Shown piece by piece: positions 11,999-23,815 of a DNA stretch of 64,000 nt. Made by a program: the position numbers and the translations under genes. The DNA lies in assembly GCA_038496445.1 (NCBI GenBank), contig JALMLS010000612.1, forward strand, positions 744,001-808,000, in the 5' to 3' direction. The stretch's first letter is position 1; every line of letters starts with the position of its first letter. The DNA comes from Trichosphaerium sp. ATCC 40318. Lineage: Eukaryota; Discosea; Flabellinia; Trichosidae. Below the pieces are notes generated by a model, which worked only from the letters and a program-made list of their open reading frames with translations, had not been told where the DNA came from and did no database searches.

Positions 11999-13477
11999 AT
12001 GGATACTACTGCTCTTTTCTCTCCAATTAATGTTCTGCCGCCAGAAATACTAACTTACATCTTGGAAATGGCCTGCCTGCAATGTAAAACGCGCGTGAGC
12101 ATGCTAAATAGTAGTTGGCAGACGTGTGTAATGAGCAATGCCAACTTTAAGGTGCACAATAACTGTTTATAGCACTAACAGCTCTGAAGCGAGATATTAT
12201 GAATAAACAACCGCCAACAGTTATATTTGACATAGCAGAGCACGAAAAACCTCCACGAGGTGAAGTATATGGACTTGTGGTAGGCCACGGCAAGGTGAGA
12301 TTGTAGTCTGCGCCGTTTTGCAACTTGGCATTTTTATGTAACGCATTTCGTATCCTTTCATGGTTGGTGAACACCAGTACCCTTGGTGTACCCTCACTAG
12401 TCACTGTTCATGACACCAAATGAAGAAATGGGTGTACTTGTTACTGATTGGGCGGGTGTTAAATCCTATCTGAAAACAAGTTTTCTATTGTATTTTTAGT
12501 TAATTCTATTTTTAGCTGTTCATCACAACCAAGAACTTTACGACAAAGAAATTCAGGGTACCTTGATAGTTTTTATTATCTAAGACACAAAGATATCTAA
12601 CTTTGGTAGATATATCAATTAACAATACCAGTTGATGGTAGTGAAGACACATGGTGTAAACCTGAAGTCATTTTGAAAAAAGATGAGAAGCGTGTTTTTG
12701 CTGTAATTCAATTGAATGTTAATGCTTTCGTTTTCCGAACAAATTCCTTTCTACACTTTCGTAGTAAACGTTTCTCATTAATGATGGACATGAGAAAAAA
12801 GAAGGCAAAATGGACAAAAACCAAAGAGTTTTCTGTTCGGATGTGTCATGTAGCTGACAAAGATTATCCCGATGCAATCGCCATGCATAACCATGATAAT
12901 AACAGACTTGATTTATATGATCCAAAAAAGGATCAAATTCTCAAGGTGCGAAGTGGAAGAGAATCCAAAAAGAAATAAAACAACTTACAAACATTCTTCT
13001 TTTTCACACTTCTTTAGAGTTTACCAGTTCCTATGTTCATAGTCCCAGATACAGATTTTGTATACATAGGCGGCACTGAACAACAGCACTTCTTTTTTGA
13101 TGGGTTTGTCTTGGTGAGATACAATAATGGAATAGAGGAAAGATTTGATGTGGTTCCAAACATTGAAAGTATTGCTTGCTTGGGTAATAATGTTGTTGTG
13201 TACAAAGACCGCAATAGCATTATATTTACCAAAACAGTAAAAGATAATTTGCAAGAGTTTCACGTGATTGATGTGTCTAGCAGATTCATTGCATACTCAA
13301 ACTGTATGAGATACAAACTATCAAGTTTCTTGTTTTTTTCACAATTTCTTTGCTGATTCTGATTGTTGTATTTTAGCATGGTGTTACTATGAGCACAAAG
13401 GTAAAATTTTAAGAAAGAGGTGTATACTACCACAATATGAACACAAATACAAAGATACATCGTTTCGAAACATGTAG
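11999..13477 (+). CDS. F-box protein
   Basis: The N-terminus (residues about 10-50: INVLPPEILTYILEMAC, then VSMLNSSWQTCV) is an F-box. It would link this protein to Skp1 in an SCF ubiquitin ligase. The remainder, spread over about six exons, contains beta-strand-like segments (FVYIGGTEQQHFFFDG, NVVVYKDRNSIIF) and could be a propeller or similar substrate-binding fold. No named repeat is clear. The last exon ends KYKDTSFRNM at 13477. Exon joins between 12150 and 12660 are uncertain. It is a different gene from the F-box protein at 38543-39639, with no obvious similarity outside the F-box. Confidence 0.65.
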
Positions 13478-13619
13478 AGAAACACAGAAAAAAGTAAAAA
13501 AAGTTTAAGACTAGTTGTAATTCAATCGTTTATTTTTACCAAAGAAGAAGTCAGTACAACAACACCAAAACCTTATTTATCATTGACGATCACGTTCTTG
13601 TGATTGTTTCATATCCATA

Positions 13620-13890
13620 ATGAGCGCTGTTTTCACCTCATTTTTGTACATGAGGCGCGGCCAATTGAGACTTTTGAGAAGGCCACCGCAGGTTCAGATA
13701 CACTTCGTTGGGTTGTGTACACAAGTGACTGTTGTTATTTCAGCGAATGGAAGGTCAGTTTAACGCAATTGAGTGTTACCACCAAGTCAGCATGGCAGAA
13801 GCTCAAGAAAATCAGGCTCTGGGATTCACTGATGTTACTGACATTAAGAAATGGGCTCTTGTAGGAAAGTTCTTTACTAAAGTACAGTGA
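13620..13890 (+). CDS. Small basic-N-terminus protein, possibly mitochondrial
   Basis: The model has a first exon MSAVFTSFLYMRRGQ... with many Arg and Leu, an intron at about 13693-13742, and a second exon ending in DIKKWALVGKFFTKVQ at 13890, about 72 residues in all. The Arg-rich, acid-free first 24 residues look like a mitochondrial presequence. I do not recognise the family. The reading frame stays open across the whole second exon and the intron has proper GT and CAG ends, which supports a real gene. It sits 71 bp upstream of the macrodomain gene on the same strand. Confidence 0.45.
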
Positions 13891-13961
13891 AATAAGCGCT
13901 TTACTATCCTTACGCGTATAAGTTCCCTCAAAGCAAGCTTATAAATCGTTTGGGGAAAAAT

Positions 13962-14819
13962 ATGTCTTATAACATTCCAAAGATGTCCCCAGATGATCTA
14001 AAGCCGTTATTTACATCTTCAGATACACTGAACACCAAAATATCACTATGGTCAGGTGATATAACGAGGTACAACGGCAATTCCACTTTTTTGTTAAATA
14101 ATTGCTTTTAAAGGCTGTCTATTGATGCCATTGTAAATGCCGCACATCGCGGTCTCACTGGTGGCGGGGGCATTGACGGAGCTATACATACAAAGGTATT
14201 ACATAAATTCGATTTAATGTACATAACACGTGACTAGGCAGGTGACGAACTTATGAAAGCTTGTTTGAAACTAAACGGGTGTGATTTTGGCGAGGTAAGT
14301 TTTTACAGATGTGTGACAGTTTTATGTGACTTACTGAGCTTTTACATTGAATAGTATTGTGGGGTTTCTACAAGCTGACATATTTTCATGTAGGTCAAGC
14401 CAACGGCTGGATTTGACTTGCCAGCCAAACATATATTTCACACTGTTGGGCCAACATCTCCTCTTCCAGGCGTTCTTAAGAGGTGCTATGAGAACTCATT
14501 AAATCTACTGGTCGAAATGGGACTTAGAACAATAGCTTTTCCTTGCATAAGCACAGGACATTATGGATATCCAATAGTAGATGGTAAAACAATTAATGCA
14601 TTTTTTTTGTGGACAGTACTATGTCACGTGCATAATATTGATTTTTGGTTATAAGCAGTCTCTTACATTTATCTTGTAGCTTCAAAAGTAGCTTTAAGGA
14701 CAATACGAGAGTGGCTAGAAGCAAATGAAGACAAAGTTGATAGGATAATAATATGTGTATTTACAGTGCGAGACGAAGTTGTATATGAGGCTCTTTTGCC
14801 AGTATATTTTCCAATGTAA
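13962..14819 (+). CDS. Macrodomain protein (MacroD-type ADP-ribose hydrolase)
   Basis: This is a single macrodomain that binds ADP-ribose and, in the MacroD class, removes mono-ADP-ribose from proteins or deacetylates O-acetyl-ADP-ribose. Visible motifs are [19 protein letters not shown], the glycine loop [35 protein letters not shown] and [13 protein letters not shown]. It ends LLPVYFPM at 14819. The usual NAAN reads NAAH here. Length (about 195 residues) is typical of a stand-alone domain. Five or more introns of 40-110 bp are present, two of them containing CACGTG. Confidence 0.92.
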
Positions 14820-15236
14820 AAACAACCCTCTAATCAAAGAACGCCTCCACTATTAGAAACATGAAGAACAACAAAAGGTCATTTGCGACTATGTAATTAA
14901 TGAATGAATGATAGTAAGAAGACTAGTTTAAAACTTTTACATAGGTTTTTTTGAGAATACCCAAAAATAGTCACAAAACGGTTTCGCACGTGTTTTGAGT
15001 ACAAACAAATAACACAGTATAGTATTTGCATTATAAATAAATTACATAACATATGTTTAAACACAAAGTGTTAAGAAATAAGAGTCTACATTCGTTATTA
15101 TTCAAGCTATTTCAACTCTTCCTGTGTAGATGGTGCTATTGAGGAAGAATCAAACGCCCAAAAGAGTTGTAGCAAGAAGCATTATTAACGTAACATAGTC
15201 ATTGTGCTTAAAAGTTTGTTTTAATTGTACATAGTA
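14820..15236. other. Convergent intergenic region
   Basis: This lies between the stops of the macrodomain gene (+) and the Claspin-like gene (-). It is AT-rich with AATAAA-like words and one CACGTG (14987). I see no open frame or RNA gene. Confidence 0.6.
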
Positions 15237-18200
15237 TTACAAGCTATTAGCATTTGCTACATAAGAAAACAATGAAGGTTGTGATTTACCACTTTTTTGG
15301 GAAGAAGACTTCTTCTTTAAAGTTGGTGTTTTAGACCTTGAAGAAGGTTTTTTAGCTACGAGAACCTTCTTACCATGTGTAAGTTTCTTTGGTAATGTCT
15401 TACGCTTATTTACAGGTGATTGTATCGTATTAGACTTATCAGCAAAGATACGCTTTGAACTCTTCTTTGTGCTTTTAAATCGCTTCAGAGATGATGACGC
15501 ACGCAGTGCACGCTTAGTAGGTGATGTAGAGATAGAAGCAAAGAACTAAGAGTAAAGTATAAGTGAGTGTGGGCTTAAACAAAAAACAAAGAAAAAGGAG
15601 TAAAAAATATGAGTTCGTACGTTTGTTGTTTCTGCAACTTCAACAACTGGTTCCTCATCAAGAAGAGAACCTTGTGATTGAGACATAGCATGTAATATAT
15701 CCCTACTATAATCATCTGCTTCCAAAAAGCTTTGTGAATTGTGCTGTAATAGTAGTGTAAGTCAGAAAGTTCAAAGTAACAAATAAGAAACTTTTAAGAA
15801 AAGTTATTGACATACTAAATCTTGAGCGTGCATCTTGACGCGCATTTTCTCCTTGTAGGCCATACGTCTTTCTTCTCTAGCCTTTTCATGTTCTGCCTTA
15901 TCAAGTGGGGCAAGAACAGAACCAGGACCATCATTAACAACATGTCTGAATAAGCTCAGGCCATCATTGAATTCTTCCTCTTCTAATTGTGAAGCCTGGA
16001 AAAAATTGTTGGCATAAAAATAAACTAATCTTTCACAAACGTACTTCCTTCTGTTTACGTTTCTTGTCTCTCTTGAGCTTTTTATTAGCACGATAAATCT
16101 CTTCTTGTTCTTCGTCTTCATCATCACTATCACAACCATCCAAGCCTCTGCACGAACATGTTAACAAGAAGAGCAGGAGGTTGAGATTTGTTACCTTGTA
16201 ATTGGTAATTCACTCTTTTTACGCCAGTCACCATTTTTGAGGTTAGAATACATTTTTTGCACCTCAGCCTCTTGCTGTTGTCTGAACAAAGACAGATGAC
16301 CTTCGCCAGCCTACAACCGAAGATAAGACAAACGAAAGAAAAAAAAGAACTTCGTACTTTTGTAGGCTCAAATAGAGCTTCTTCATTATCAGAGTTGACA
16401 GCTAGGATGTCTTCATCATCGTCTTCTGAAGATGCATCAGAGTCGTAATCAGATACTTCAGAGTCAGCATCAGAGTCATAGTCAGAGTCAGGCAATTCGC
16501 CATCGAATTCTTCAATATCGAGATTGGCTGCCGTTATCTCAACAGCTAATAAATTGAATAAGTAAATAAGAAAAAAATAAGAAGATGTTTCCCACCTTCT
16601 TCTTCCTTGGAACTAGAGGATTCGCTTGCTTTAGCACTATCGTCAATTTCCATAGCATCTACAGCCATACTTTGTTGTGTTTGCAAAGTAGGTAATACAA
16701 GAGCAAGAGATCCTGGAGTCTCTTGAGGTTCTGAATTTCTTCGTTCGGACTCTTCAGTAAAATCAGCAACATCTAGGTCCTAGAGAAAAATGTTAATTAT
16801 GTGTTGTACAGTCTTGATCTGCTGTGTACCATTTCCATTGTCATTACACCAAGTGTAACTGGTTGTCGCATAGCAGTAATTTGTTGTGGTTGTGGGGTTG
16901 GTGTTTTTTCACCTTCCAAAAATACATCGAATAAATCATCGTCTTCACCTTCCTCAACTAATTCAACCTCAAACTCTTGGCTTTCTTCTGCTTCTTCACC
17001 ATCTTTTTTATCTTCAACAACAACAATAGGTGGACGAGACAACTACACAATGCACAGTTAACCAAAATGTCAAAAGCAAATGAAAAAAAAAACACAACAT
17101 TGCACATACTTTTTCAGCGTTGTTGCGTATCTTGCTTATCAACTGCATGGCAGCGGACTGATATGAGAAGGACTCATCTTTCTTTGGCTTAGGGAATTCA
17201 ACCTTTCTACCACGGATAATCTCTGATTGACCAGCAAAACGTTGAAACTCATCCATCTTTGTTGGTTTTCTAGGCGTTCTAGCTTTTTTTCGTTTTCGGG
17301 GTGTCTTTGACTTAGGTCCTTTTGTAGCATTCTGATGACGCTAATAGAGGGTAAGGACATATAATCGATTATAAAGATCCTTTGTAAAATACCTCAACAG
17401 CACCACCACTGGTTATATTGATTGCTGATAAAAATGGATCATCTTGAAAATCTTTTTCAACGATAACTGTTTTGCCTGTTTTTTTCTTCAACGCTGACAC
17501 AGGCCCTTTATTTGTAGCAATTTGTTCGTTTTCCCATTTTCTACGCTGTAGTAGATAACGTCAATACATAGTCACAATAAAAGCGCGTAATCAAGCGAGT
17601 TTTCTTCAAAACACAAAGAAGAAGAAAAATAAAAAAAACGTACTTGTTTTTCAAGCCATTCGTTATTGCCTTCCTCGTCATCTGATTCCTCACTGTCGCT
17701 ATCAATAATACCAAATTGCTTTAACTCTGCTAAGCGATTATTCGTCTCAGCAGCTGCTTGCTCTCGGCTACAAAGAAATAATTAGAACCATCTCATTAGA
17801 TACAATAAAAATCCCAAAAAGTTCTTACTATTCACGTTCTTTGCGTTGTTTACGCTCATCCATAGTTTCTCGTATAGCTACAAGTTCACTTTCATTTTCT
17901 GGTAGTGGTACACCTAATTTACGCTTCTTTGCGCTCTGTTTTGGAGAAGAATCTTCTCGTTTACCTTTTGGAAAGTAAGCACGTTTTTTTTGTAACGTAT
18001 TTGTCATTATGTTTGAAAGACTCTTTCGTAACTTACGTTTTACAGGTCCTGGTGCGTTTTTCTGGCTTGTTGATTCTTTTTCATCTTCTACCTACAGATG
18101 TGTAAGTTTCAGACTGTAGAGGCGTATATAGGGCGTATTTCATACTTCGTCGTCTGAAAAGCTTATATCAACATCACTGGAAGCGGGACTCTGCACATTT

Positions 18201-18443
18201 TCGTTTTGCGTCCTGTTTGTGGTCAAAACAGTCTCGTATAAGTATAACAGCTATAGCTGCGTATAATAGGAAAATGCGTACACGTCTTTGTTTACAATTG
18301 ATGTATCAAGTGACTGTGTTACTCTAGATAGCGTTACAACATATACAAAGCGAAAAGAAGTGATTGGCGTACTCAGGTAATCGCAAAGTGTCTGACCCTA
18401 TCGCATCTATTGTTGCGATACTAGGAGACTCTATGGAAGTCAT
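15237..18443 (-). CDS. Acidic/basic nuclear protein, Claspin/Mrc1-like
   Basis: This is a large, highly charged protein of about ten exons starting MTSIESPSIATID at 18443 and ending SYVANANSL. Landmarks are IIDSDSEESDDEEG, a long Lys/Arg-rich middle (TPRKRKKARTPRKPTKMDE), QRFAGQSEIIRGRKVEFPKP, long Asp/Glu runs with Ser (SDYDSDASSEDDDEDI), SELPITRLDGCDSDDEDEE, and a basic C-terminus rich in KKSS. Alternating acidic and basic blocks plus the QSExxxRxxKVxxPKPK phrase resemble Claspin/Mrc1, the fork protein that carries checkpoint signals to Chk1. That assignment is an inference from composition and one short motif; another chromatin protein is possible. Confidence 0.5.
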
Positions 18444-18635
18444 AACTTGAGGGTTTATAGTTTGAATTTTAACCGCAAGTTTTAGGCGCCGATTTAAAAA
18501 AGTTTAAATATTGGTTTGTCAACGCCAGTATGCAGTGAACAAAACGCACCACGTTACTCAAGGTTAACAGCAATGCTCTTGTAAAGCGTAATGGTATGTT
18601 TTTATTAAATTGTAGTTTGAAATAAGTAAACGGTT

Positions 18636-19515
18636 TTATTCTACTTGTACGTCTACAACGTCTTTTTCGGCCATGAGAGGTACGTAAACTCTCAAAACAC
18701 CCTCATTGTACTTTGCAGAAATATCTGTTACATCAGCATCCTTTGGTAGAACAGTAGATTGGAAGAACTCTCCAGTGTAACGCTCTTTTCTAAGTACGTG
18801 AGATTCTTCTTCTTCATCTTCTTCAAGATCATTTGCGCGTGCGCCACGAATTACTAGAGTGCCTTCGTCTTGTACAGTAATCTTTATATCCTCCTTAGCA
18901 ACGCCAGGAACTAGAAAAAACGTTAAGAAAAAAAACCAACGCGAGAAATTTTTTTGTAGATGATCAATAAACGAGCTGCAAACGCGTATGAGATTTTATG
19001 AGCGTCGGCAGTCTTTTTTGAAAGAAAATAACGTACGATCTACGGTTACTCTAAATTCGTCCTCAGTGAGTGAAATATCCATTGGTGGTTCATGCTCCAT
19101 TGGACGCTTACATAATCATGAGTTTTGCCGTTTGCAACAAAAACAAAAATGTCAATGTTGCGTACTTGTGGGGTAAGATCAGGGTAGTCGTATGGGTATT
19201 CGGCGTCTTCCATCCAGTATGGTAATTCGGGTTCGTATTGTGGTGCTGGCATTGGGTTGTAGCGTGGCCTGTTTTGGTACAAGGCTCTTGGTTGTCTTCG
19301 TAGTCTATTGCCTACTATGTGAGCGTTAAAACAAACCGTTTAATGTCCACCAGTGAAAAACGAACCAGGAATATCGTCTCTGGTCACACCGCTCGTATGA
19401 ATGTATTTAGAGGCCACTTTTGATGCCTACAAATGTATTACTGTCTTTATGTCTTATTTCTGCTTACCTTTGTGGCTGTAGTATATGTAGTACGTAAAGC
19501 GAAGCGTGAGAGCAT
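18636..19515 (-). CDS. Small heat-shock protein (HSP20), probably mitochondrial
   Basis: This is an ATP-independent holdase chaperone. The C-terminal two-thirds is an alpha-crystallin domain: VAKEDIKITVQDEGTLVIRG, then an acidic loop (ANDLEEDEEEE), RYTGEFFQSTVLPKDADV, and the hallmark AKYNEGVLRVYVPL near the end. The N-terminus MLSRFALRTTYTTATKASK is Arg/Thr/Lys-rich without acids, as in a mitochondrial presequence, and is followed by HTSGVTRDD. A Pro/Tyr-rich segment (PMPAPQYEPELPYW) precedes the domain. Four introns are seen. No perfect nGAAnnTTCn array was found upstream. Confidence 0.9.
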
Positions 19516-19903
19516 ATTTTCTCGGGTTTCTTAGCGAATAAAAGCAATTTGTAGCTTAAAACTAGTAAGTCACCACTAATTGGCGTAACCACTTCATCAT
19601 AACCGCGTCAGTGCGCTACTTTTGCTTACTTCACGACAAAAGGACGCTAAAAGAGGCACATCTCAGCCAAGTGAGCTCACTTCGCCTAGTACATCAGCAC
19701 TGTAGAAATTCTCGCCGTTACTGCCATTCACTGGCGCTGTTGTCATAGGGAGTGACACGTGAAGGACAAGTATTTTGACGTGGTTCAGTTTTTTCATTAT
19801 AATGTAATCAAAGGTCACAGTTTCATTGTACAATTGTTATTGTTTATGGTTTTGGAGTACAATCAAGCTCTGATTTGTGTATTTTCTTTTATACGGTGAA
19901 CAA
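19516..19903. other. Intergenic region between HSP20 start and LRR gene stop
   Basis: About 390 bp that should hold the HSP20 promoter and the 3' end of the LRR gene. It includes a CACGTG at 19756. No open frame is supported. Confidence 0.55.
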
Positions 19904-22900
19904 TCAGTTTGCAGTTGACGTAGCTTGAGCCTTGCGATGATCTTGTAGTGTAAATGGAAAGACTACTTTGCGAAGTGATGGCACACAGAAAATAACAACA
20001 ACTATTATTATCGCTGCTAAAATAACCACAGCAACAACAATACCAATGATGACACCCAACGAACTATCATCACCATCGTCATCAGTATCTTGTGGCGTGC
20101 AATCCCCGGCTTTAATTGAAAAAACACCAGCTAATATCAAGTCAACACGTGACAGTTTCTAAGGAAAGGACACTCACGGAAGGTTTGTTTCTTCAAAGAA
20201 CATTGGTTCACAAAAATACCACTTTCTGACAGTGATGGAGTACCAGTTATCTCACAATCAGTAGTAGAAGCAATTTTAAGGACTTCACCTTTTGTGTTGC
20301 CGTCAATACCATCAATAAGAATAGTTCCATTAATAAATACGCATCCTGATACAGTAATAGTTGTAAAGACTGGCACTTTAAGAACAGAGTTGGGTTCCAT
20401 TGTAAAGTTGCCTATTGCGGTCTTAGTGATGAACAAGTAATTATGATACTAACCTAGGATCTCTACATCTCCTGGTATGAAAAGAGAGGTGCTAACAACA
20501 ACACTTTGAGGTATTTGTACAGGCAGTTGTCTACACATAGGTCTATTCGAACCACTGAAAAAACCAGTGCAATTACAAAGGTAATTATAATCCAAGGTTG
20601 TGGTACAATCATTATCACAATGTGGTTGTCTCGAGTCTGGACACCAAAAGTAATTATCAGAAACGTCTCTATAATAAGTAATATTAAATAATGACTACTA
20701 GTATTAGATCACGCACACAGTGTTCGACACTGCACCTGCAGGTAACTGCCCATATAAGTTATTGTGTGAAATATCTCTAAAAGATAATCAGCTATATTAA
20801 TGCAGATAAGGTTACATTAATCGTTGCATAGGTTCTCTAATGTCGGCCAAATGACATGTGAAGTTGTTGTTAGATAGGTTAAGGAGTGTAATACTGTCAT
20901 CTGATAACAGGCCGGTTGGAATGCATCCTGATAACTCATTATGACTTACGTCACTATAATTTATTAATATCTCAAATAGTGATAAGAAGTACGCACAGAG
21001 CCTCAAGAGTTTGTGTCGGATTTGGTAGCGATCCATAAAATTTGTTGTTTCCCAGGTTGCTTTTTTTCTGGTTAGTTGTATTTGAAGAAAACTGTAAGTA
21101 CTTACATCTTGGTTGCGCGAATCCATGTTTGAATTTCGATAATGTCATCACTGAATTGATTACCATTTAGGTTACTACAGCGGTATTCAATACAATAGAT
21201 TAAACACTGAGATAATCGTACACTTCTGTATACACAGAAAGAAAGGGTTTGAGAGTACCATGTAAAGAATTACCAGAAAGATCTCTAAACGATGAAGTGT
21301 TATACACAAAGAATGAAATGACTAATACCGTACATTCTATGCGGAGCAGACAGAAGAGTGACATTAGGGAGAGTTCCAGTCAAGTTATTATTTGAGAGAT
21401 TTCTAATAATAGGTCAACGTGGTATGTTATTTTCTTGTCCTTGTACATGGTTCCGGGCAGAGATAAAACCCATTCTGGAATTTCACCACTCAAATTGTTT
21501 CCTGATAGGTCTCTACAATGATGTTAGTATTTAGTGCAGAAAGTACGTTGTGGTACAGATTTCTAAATGTGTTATTAAGAGCGGCTGGTATAGAACCTGT
21601 GAGACTTGCGTTTGGGAGAGATCTGAATTTAATTTAATAAATAGTTAAAGATGATTGAATGCAACCAACGTACACAGTTTCTAGTTTTCGATTTAGAAAG
21701 TTGGCAGGAATTTCATCAATTTGTTGCTGTAAGCTCCTAAACAAACAAAAAAATTAGATTCTGTACATAACCAACTATCGCACAGTTGGGTCAACGAGAG
21801 AAAGTAACTTGCAATTTTGGACAAGTTAGCTTTGACGCCAGTATTTTTTAGATTCCTACTCAGTTGGTGAGGTAAGAAAAATCACGTGTACCTTACAGCA
21901 CAGTTATATTGTTAAAGTAAAAGTCATCAGGTAATTCCCCCGATAAACGGTGAGAGCCTTCCAATTCACTCAATGGAACATTAGCTAATTAACAGGTTTC
22001 TTTTACCCCTTACAGTTGCCTCAAACTTCCTGGGAGCATAGGTATATCGCCATACATTTGTGTGTGGGGTAGTGCACTAATGTATTAGTATGTTAGTATC
22101 ATAGTATCTACCTGCGCTGGCGTACATTCTATTGAGATTGAGGAAACGAATATTAGAGAATAGCTCAGTAAAATTACCAGTTACTGAAGAGCTTATCTCG
22201 CTAAGACACCTGTGAATAATATTTCTGACAAAGATTCTTTGTACAACGTAACCAAGTTTGAAGGTACTGATTGCAAAAAAAAACTACTGGAGAGTATACC
22301 TCCGTGTACAGCTTTAATAACACTAAGTGATATGTTAATTGTACCTGCACTTTACAGCATAGACCGTACAGTGTTTTTAGAGTAGGCATTTTGCCAAGAC
22401 AATCAGGCAAGTCGCCACTTGCTCCATTGTTTTCTACCAATGAGCTGTTCGAGTAATAAATAAAGTAAGGTTAAAGTTAGTGTCATCGTACAGTTCTTCA
22501 AGAACACTCATCTCACATATACTTGACGGTATTTCTCCTTCTAGAAGCGTTTTGTATGCGCGGCTGGAAAATAGTGAGAACGAAACGATAACAAAAATAG
22601 TACATTATCGTTAAACGTTGAAAGTTGGATACGGTGTGAAGTGTCCAGTTTATTTTTTGATCTCTAATATCCCTAGAATGTAATTAAGATACCTATTATG
22701 ACATCGAAGTTATTGTACAATACTACCAAGCTGTTGTTCAATTCTGCGATTGAGTCTGGCAGCTTTCCCTTATAGTTCCCAGCTGCCAATGTACTAAATA
22801 TTAAAAATAAATAACGAAACTGACAACTGGTTGTACATGTTGGTTACCATGTCGTTTCCGTCGCATTCTACACCGGCCACTTGACATACCTGGGTATTGT

Positions 22901-23043
22901 GAGCATTTATTACTATTCCATTTACGCACGTGCGAAGCAAAGCCAACACTATCTTTAAACGTTTGTAAGAAGTCTCCACTAAAATCTGACACGCATTGCG
23001 ATACTACAGCAAGCAGTATTGTACAAACCAAACAGAGTTTCAT
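19904..23043 (-). CDS. Leucine-rich-repeat type I membrane protein
   Basis: A signal peptide (MKLCLVCTILLAVVSQCVS) is followed by a plant-like LRR cap and many plant-type repeats, for example DLSGNNLSGEIP, NLSNNNLTGTLPNVT, ASLTGSIPAALNN and LSGCIPTGLLSDDS. After the LRRs comes a beta-rich, Thr/Ile-rich ectodomain stretch (ITVSGCVFINGTILIDGIDG). An acidic linker (DTDDDGDDSS), one strong transmembrane helix (IIGIVVAVVILAAIIIVVVIF) and a short cytoplasmic tail starting VPSLRKVVFPFT follow. There is no kinase domain, so signalling would need a partner. About fifteen introns are seen, most placed exactly before the LxLxxN strand of a repeat. The tail matches that of the gene at the right edge. Confidence 0.8.
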
Positions 23044-23815
23044 TTTTAGCTTTATCTAAATCCCGTTACGCCGGTGATGCTTGTTAGATGAATGTTGGTT
23101 CATGAGGGTAGAGAATCTTCTTGATTTTTCAACTAAACAATTACGATTGTGGTACTTTTCTTTAAATTGACGGTAACAGGATACACTAGCCTAATACCCT
23201 CTTCAATGTTCAATTTATGTGAAATCTAACTATTGTGCTTGGAACTTCAATATTTTTGTTCGCAACTGCGTAGCACGTTGGCTTTAAAAAAAACCTCAGC
23301 AGATTTCAGCTAATATTTTCAAAACGTGTGTAGCAAAACAATTGCAAGTTGCATTTTGGATGGTATTCGCTAAATGTACTCACAAGACAAAGTTATATCA
23401 GAGCATAATTCTACAAACTATCACGTGTAGAATAAGCCATTACCTAAAAATACTGTTGTTCAGCTTAAAATATTGCCATGTTTAGCCATGCGTAAACCAA
23501 TGACTTTTCAAGCGTTTGAAAATGCTGGGATATGCACATATATATACCTGTTGCACGAACACTATGCTCTATTTAAGAATCAAACCGTGGCAGCCATGTC
23601 AAAAGAAGACCAAAAACCGATTGACACAAACTAAGTTGTTAGAAATAGCCTACTTCTATTGACACCAACAACAACAATTAAAAGTTGCGATTGTATAGCT
23701 AGTCACGTGAAACGACGATTGGCATTTTATGGAAATGAAGCAAACTAGGTTAAAATTAGAAAAGCCTTGACTTGGACCTAAACACTCTATTAGCTTCAAA
23801 AATAACTAAAAAGTG
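23044..23815. other. Divergent intergenic region
   Basis: About 770 bp between the LRR gene start (-) and the inositol kinase start (+). It is AT-rich with CACGTG at 23422 and 23704. The longest start-initiated frame near 23597 is only about 12 codons. It is probably two promoters. Confidence 0.55.

Noticed and set aside
19516-19800. Heat-shock elements upstream of the HSP20 gene
   Set aside because: GAAATTC-like words occur (about 19704) but the spacing does not match alternating nGAAn units, so I do not call an element.
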